From Candidatus Omnitrophota bacterium (GTDB lineage: Bacteria; Omnitrophota; Gorgyraeia; Zapsychrales; Zapsychraceae), in NCBI GenBank assembly GCA_016217585.1, contig JACRHQ010000078.1, positions 1-6,548 on the forward strand: 6,548 nucleotides of DNA. Reading direction: 5' to 3'. The notes below the pieces were generated by a model. That model saw only the letters and a program-made list of their open reading frames with translations. It was not told where the DNA came from and ran no database searches. The translations under genes and the position numbers were made by a program. Below, piece by piece: positions 4,829 to 6,548 of the stretch; positions within the stretch are counted from its first letter, which is position 1; each line of letters begins with the position of its first letter.

Positions 4829-6232
4829 TCAATACCCGCGGGCAAACCCGCCAGTGGCTAACGTAACAATTTTTTTCCACCGTTCTATCTCCCGGAGAAC
4901 GAGCGCGGGGTTCGTAGACCCCAGTGATTTCTTATTGCTAACGGAAACTTTCGGGTCCAGAAGCGCCTTGACATCCGCACCAAAGGACGGTGAATAGCCC
5001 TTCAGTTCCGCGAGGGTCAAATCCGCGATCTTCCTGCCGTTGTCCACGCATTCTTTAATCATCGTGCCGACGGTGTCGTGCGCCTGACGGTAGGAAACCC
5101 CCTTTTTGATCAGATATTCCATGATGTCGACCGAAAAAAACGTCTCGTCGTGAATGCGGCCGGCGATGGCCTTTTCCTTGACCTTCAGCCCCGCGAAGAG
5201 TTTGGTCAAAAGCCCGAGCATGTCCTTGATTTTTTCGACCGACCCGAACAACGGCGGCTTGTCCAGCTGCATGTCGCGGTTGTACGTCAAGGGCAGACCC
5301 TTCATCAAAACCAGGACTTCGTTGAGGTGACTGTAGAGCTTCGCCGTCTCCCCGCGGATCAACTCGAGGATATCCGGGTTCTTCTTGTGCGGCATAATGG
5401 ACGAGCCCGTGCACAGCGACCAGTCGATATCCACGAAATTAAACTCGCGCGTGGCCCACAAGATCACGTCTTCCGCGACCCGCGAACAGTGCATCCCCAG
5501 GATAGCCAGGTCCGACAGGGCCTCGATGACGAAGTCCCGGTCGCTCACCGAGTCGATGCTGTTGGCGGTCACCTTGGCAAACCCGAGTTGTTTGGCAACA
5601 AAGTTCCGGTCGATGGGAAGCGTTGTCCCCGACAAAGCGCAGCTGCCCAAAGGCATGCGGCCGGTGCGCTTGAGCGTGCCGTAAAGCCGCGCCTTGTCGC
5701 GCTCCAGCATCTCGACGTAGGCGAGCATGTGGTGCGCCAGCAAGACGACCTGCGCCGACTGCAGATGCGTGTAGGCCGGGATAATGACGTCTTTATTCTT
5801 GTCCGCGAAACCGACAATCGCCTTCTGCCACGCAGTAATAGCGGCGATGATCTCGTTGAGTTTATCGAGGCAATACAGCTTCATATCAAGGACGATGAGA
5901 TCGTTGCGCGAGCGGGCCGTGTGCAATTTATCCGCAGCGGGGCCGATGAGTTTTTTCAAGGCCGACTGAATATTAGTGTGAACATCTTCAGCTTTGGGAT
6001 CGAAGGAAAATTTTCCCTGTTCGATCTGCCGCCCGATCTTCGTCAATCCCGCGGCAATGCGCGCCGCGTCCTTCCTGGGGATAATACCGCACTTGCCCAG
6101 CATCCGGGCGTGGGCGATGCTTGCCCGCACGTCGTATTTGGCCAGGCGCCAGTCGTAGCCGATGCTGAAGCTAAACTTGTCCGCCAGCGCGTCAGTCCCC
6201 TTGTTAAATCGACTTCCCCAGAATTTACTCAT
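4829..6232 (-). CDS. argH: Argininosuccinate lyase (ArgH)
   Basis: ArgH splits argininosuccinate into L-arginine and fumarate, the last step of arginine synthesis; it works as a homotetramer in the cytoplasm. At 467 residues it is full length. Family landmarks: WGSRFNKGTD near the N-terminus (5-14), EDVHTNIQ (82-89), HTARSRND (104-111), PAYTHLQSAQ (152-161) with the catalytic His156, and the fumarase/aspartase superfamily signature GSSIMPHKKNPD (276-287) with the active-site serine in the flexible loop. Two positions differ from the commonest ArgH form: L112 where Gln usually follows RSRND, and H282 where MPQKKNP is usual. Neither affects known catalytic residues. The ATG lies 13 bases after the argG stop with an AAGGA SD spanning it. 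The TGA stop is two bases before the DUF5674-like ATG. Confidence 0.97.
   Translation of the reverse strand: MSKFWGSRFNKGTDALADKFSFSIGYDWRLAKYDVRASIAHARMLGKCGIIPRKDAARIAAGLTKIGRQIEQGKFSFDPKAEDVHTNIQSALKKLIGPAADKLHTARSRNDLIVLDMKLYCLDKLNEIIAAITAWQKAIVGFADKNKDVIIPAYTHLQSAQVVLLAHHMLAYVEMLERDKARLYGTLKRTGRMPLGSCALSGTTLPIDRNFVAKQLGFAKVTANSIDSVSDRDFVIEALSDLAILGMHCSRVAEDVILWATREFNFVDIDWSLCTGSSIMPHKKNPDILELIRGETAKLYSHLNEVLVLMKGLPLTYNRDMQLDKPPLFGSVEKIKDMLGLLTKLFAGLKVKEKAIAGRIHDETFFSVDIMEYLIKKGVSYRQAHDTVGTMIKECVDNGRKIADLTLAELKGYSPSFGADVKALLDPKVSVSNKKSLGSTNPALVLREIERWKKIVTLATGGFARGY
4838..4851 (-). other. Small GC hairpin at the argH end, before the DUF5674-like start
   Basis: GCGGG and CCCGC form a 5-bp stem with a 4-base loop, inside the last codons of argH and starting about 11 bases upstream of the next ATG. 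This is where an SD would be expected, and none is seen. It could be a codon-driven coincidence (Gly-Gly-Phe-Ala-Arg-Gly) or could limit independent initiation. Confidence 0.35.
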
Positions 6233-6245
6233 AATCGCACCATCC

Positions 6246-6548
6246 TTAGAATGGTAATCCCCAAAGCTTAATAAATCCTTCGGCTAACTTTTGATCAAAC
6301 ACATCTTTTTTACCGTAGGTCGCCAGTTCTTCCTTGTAGCGAGAATAAGGCGACTTGCGCCCGACAACGACGCAGTTGCCCTTGTAAAGTTTTAGGCGCA
6401 CCGTGCCGCTCACGCGCTCGACGATCTTGTTGAAATACGCGTCCAGCTGTTTCTTCAAAGGCGTTTCCCATAATCCGTAGTAGATCAACTCGGCATATTT
6501 TTGCGAGATCGGATTTTTATAATGCGCCGTCTCCCGGTCCAGGACCAA
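6246..6548 (-). CDS. argG: Argininosuccinate synthase, C-terminal 100 residues (partial)
   Basis: ArgG joins citrulline and aspartate with ATP to give argininosuccinate, the substrate of ArgH. Only the C-terminal quarter is present; the gene enters from the right edge, and the first codon in the window (TTG) is an internal Leu, not a start. Segments typical of the ArgG C-terminus are LVLDRETAHYK, KYAELIYYGLW, VSGTVRLKLYKGNCVVVGRK, SPYSRYKEELATYG, and the end VFDQKLAEGFIKLWGLP. The C-terminal domain takes part in tetramer formation in known structures. The TAA stop is followed 13 bases later by argH, the common argGH pair. The nucleotide-binding P-loop and substrate sites lie outside the window. 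Confidence 0.96.
   Translation of the reverse strand: MVLDRETAHYKNPISQKYAELIYYGLWETPLKKQLDAYFNKIVERVSGTVRLKLYKGNCVVVGRKSPYSRYKEELATYGKKDVFDQKLAEGFIKLWGLPF

Noticed and set aside
4827..4880. 18-codon N-terminal extension of the DUF5674-like gene from a GTG at 4880
   Set aside because: It would lie wholly inside argH, lacks family likeness, and the ATG at 4826 gives the expected N-terminus.
5078..6271. 397-residue open frame on the plus strand
   Set aside because: It lies antisense to argH, whose conserved motifs fix the true frame; the translation has no recognisable domain and is rich in Arg, Asp, Gln and Val, as expected of a shadow frame.

Overview
This window is one tightly packed minus-strand gene cluster for arginine and diaminopimelate (DAP)/lysine biosynthesis, read from the right edge towards position 1. 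In transcription order it holds: the 3' end of argG (argininosuccinate synthase), argH (argininosuccinate lyase), two small conserved genes of unknown function (a DUF5674-like protein and an unnamed 110-residue helical protein), lysA (DAP decarboxylase), a structured 153-bp spacer, dapF (DAP epimerase), dapA (dihydrodipicolinate synthase), dapB (dihydrodipicolinate reductase), a hicB-type antitoxin gene and the first codons of a hicA-type toxin gene that runs off the left edge.

The organism is a bacterium. Shine-Dalgarno (SD) sites of the GAGG/AAAGGA type precede most genes, GC content is moderate to slightly high by eye, and the whole set lies on one strand. An argG-argH-small gene(s)-lysA-dapF-dapA-dapB order recalls Deltaproteobacteria and candidate phyla such as Omnitrophota. 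The DUF5674-like gene and the 110-residue gene recall proteins I associate with candidate-phylum genomes. This placement rests on memory of gene order and protein style and has low to moderate confidence.

Region by region: 4156-6548 is the arginine end plus the two small genes, with gaps or overlaps of 13 bp or less throughout. 2884-4149 is lysA. 2731-2883 is the only sizeable non-coding stretch and is crowded with inverted repeats. 310-2730 holds dapF, dapA and dapB, joined by 8-bp and 4-bp overlaps. 1-264 is a hicB-hicA pair 45 bp behind dapB, with no visible terminator between.

Together, ArgG and ArgH carry out the last two steps of arginine synthesis. DapA and DapB make tetrahydrodipicolinate, DapF converts L,L-DAP to meso-DAP (a peptidoglycan precursor), and LysA decarboxylates meso-DAP to L-lysine. 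The step from tetrahydrodipicolinate to L,L-DAP (dapL, or dapD/dapC/dapE) is not in the window. No wholly new system is evident. The points most worth following are the structured lysA-dapF spacer, the two uncharacterised genes inside the operon, and the toxin-antitoxin pair where a dapL gene might be expected.
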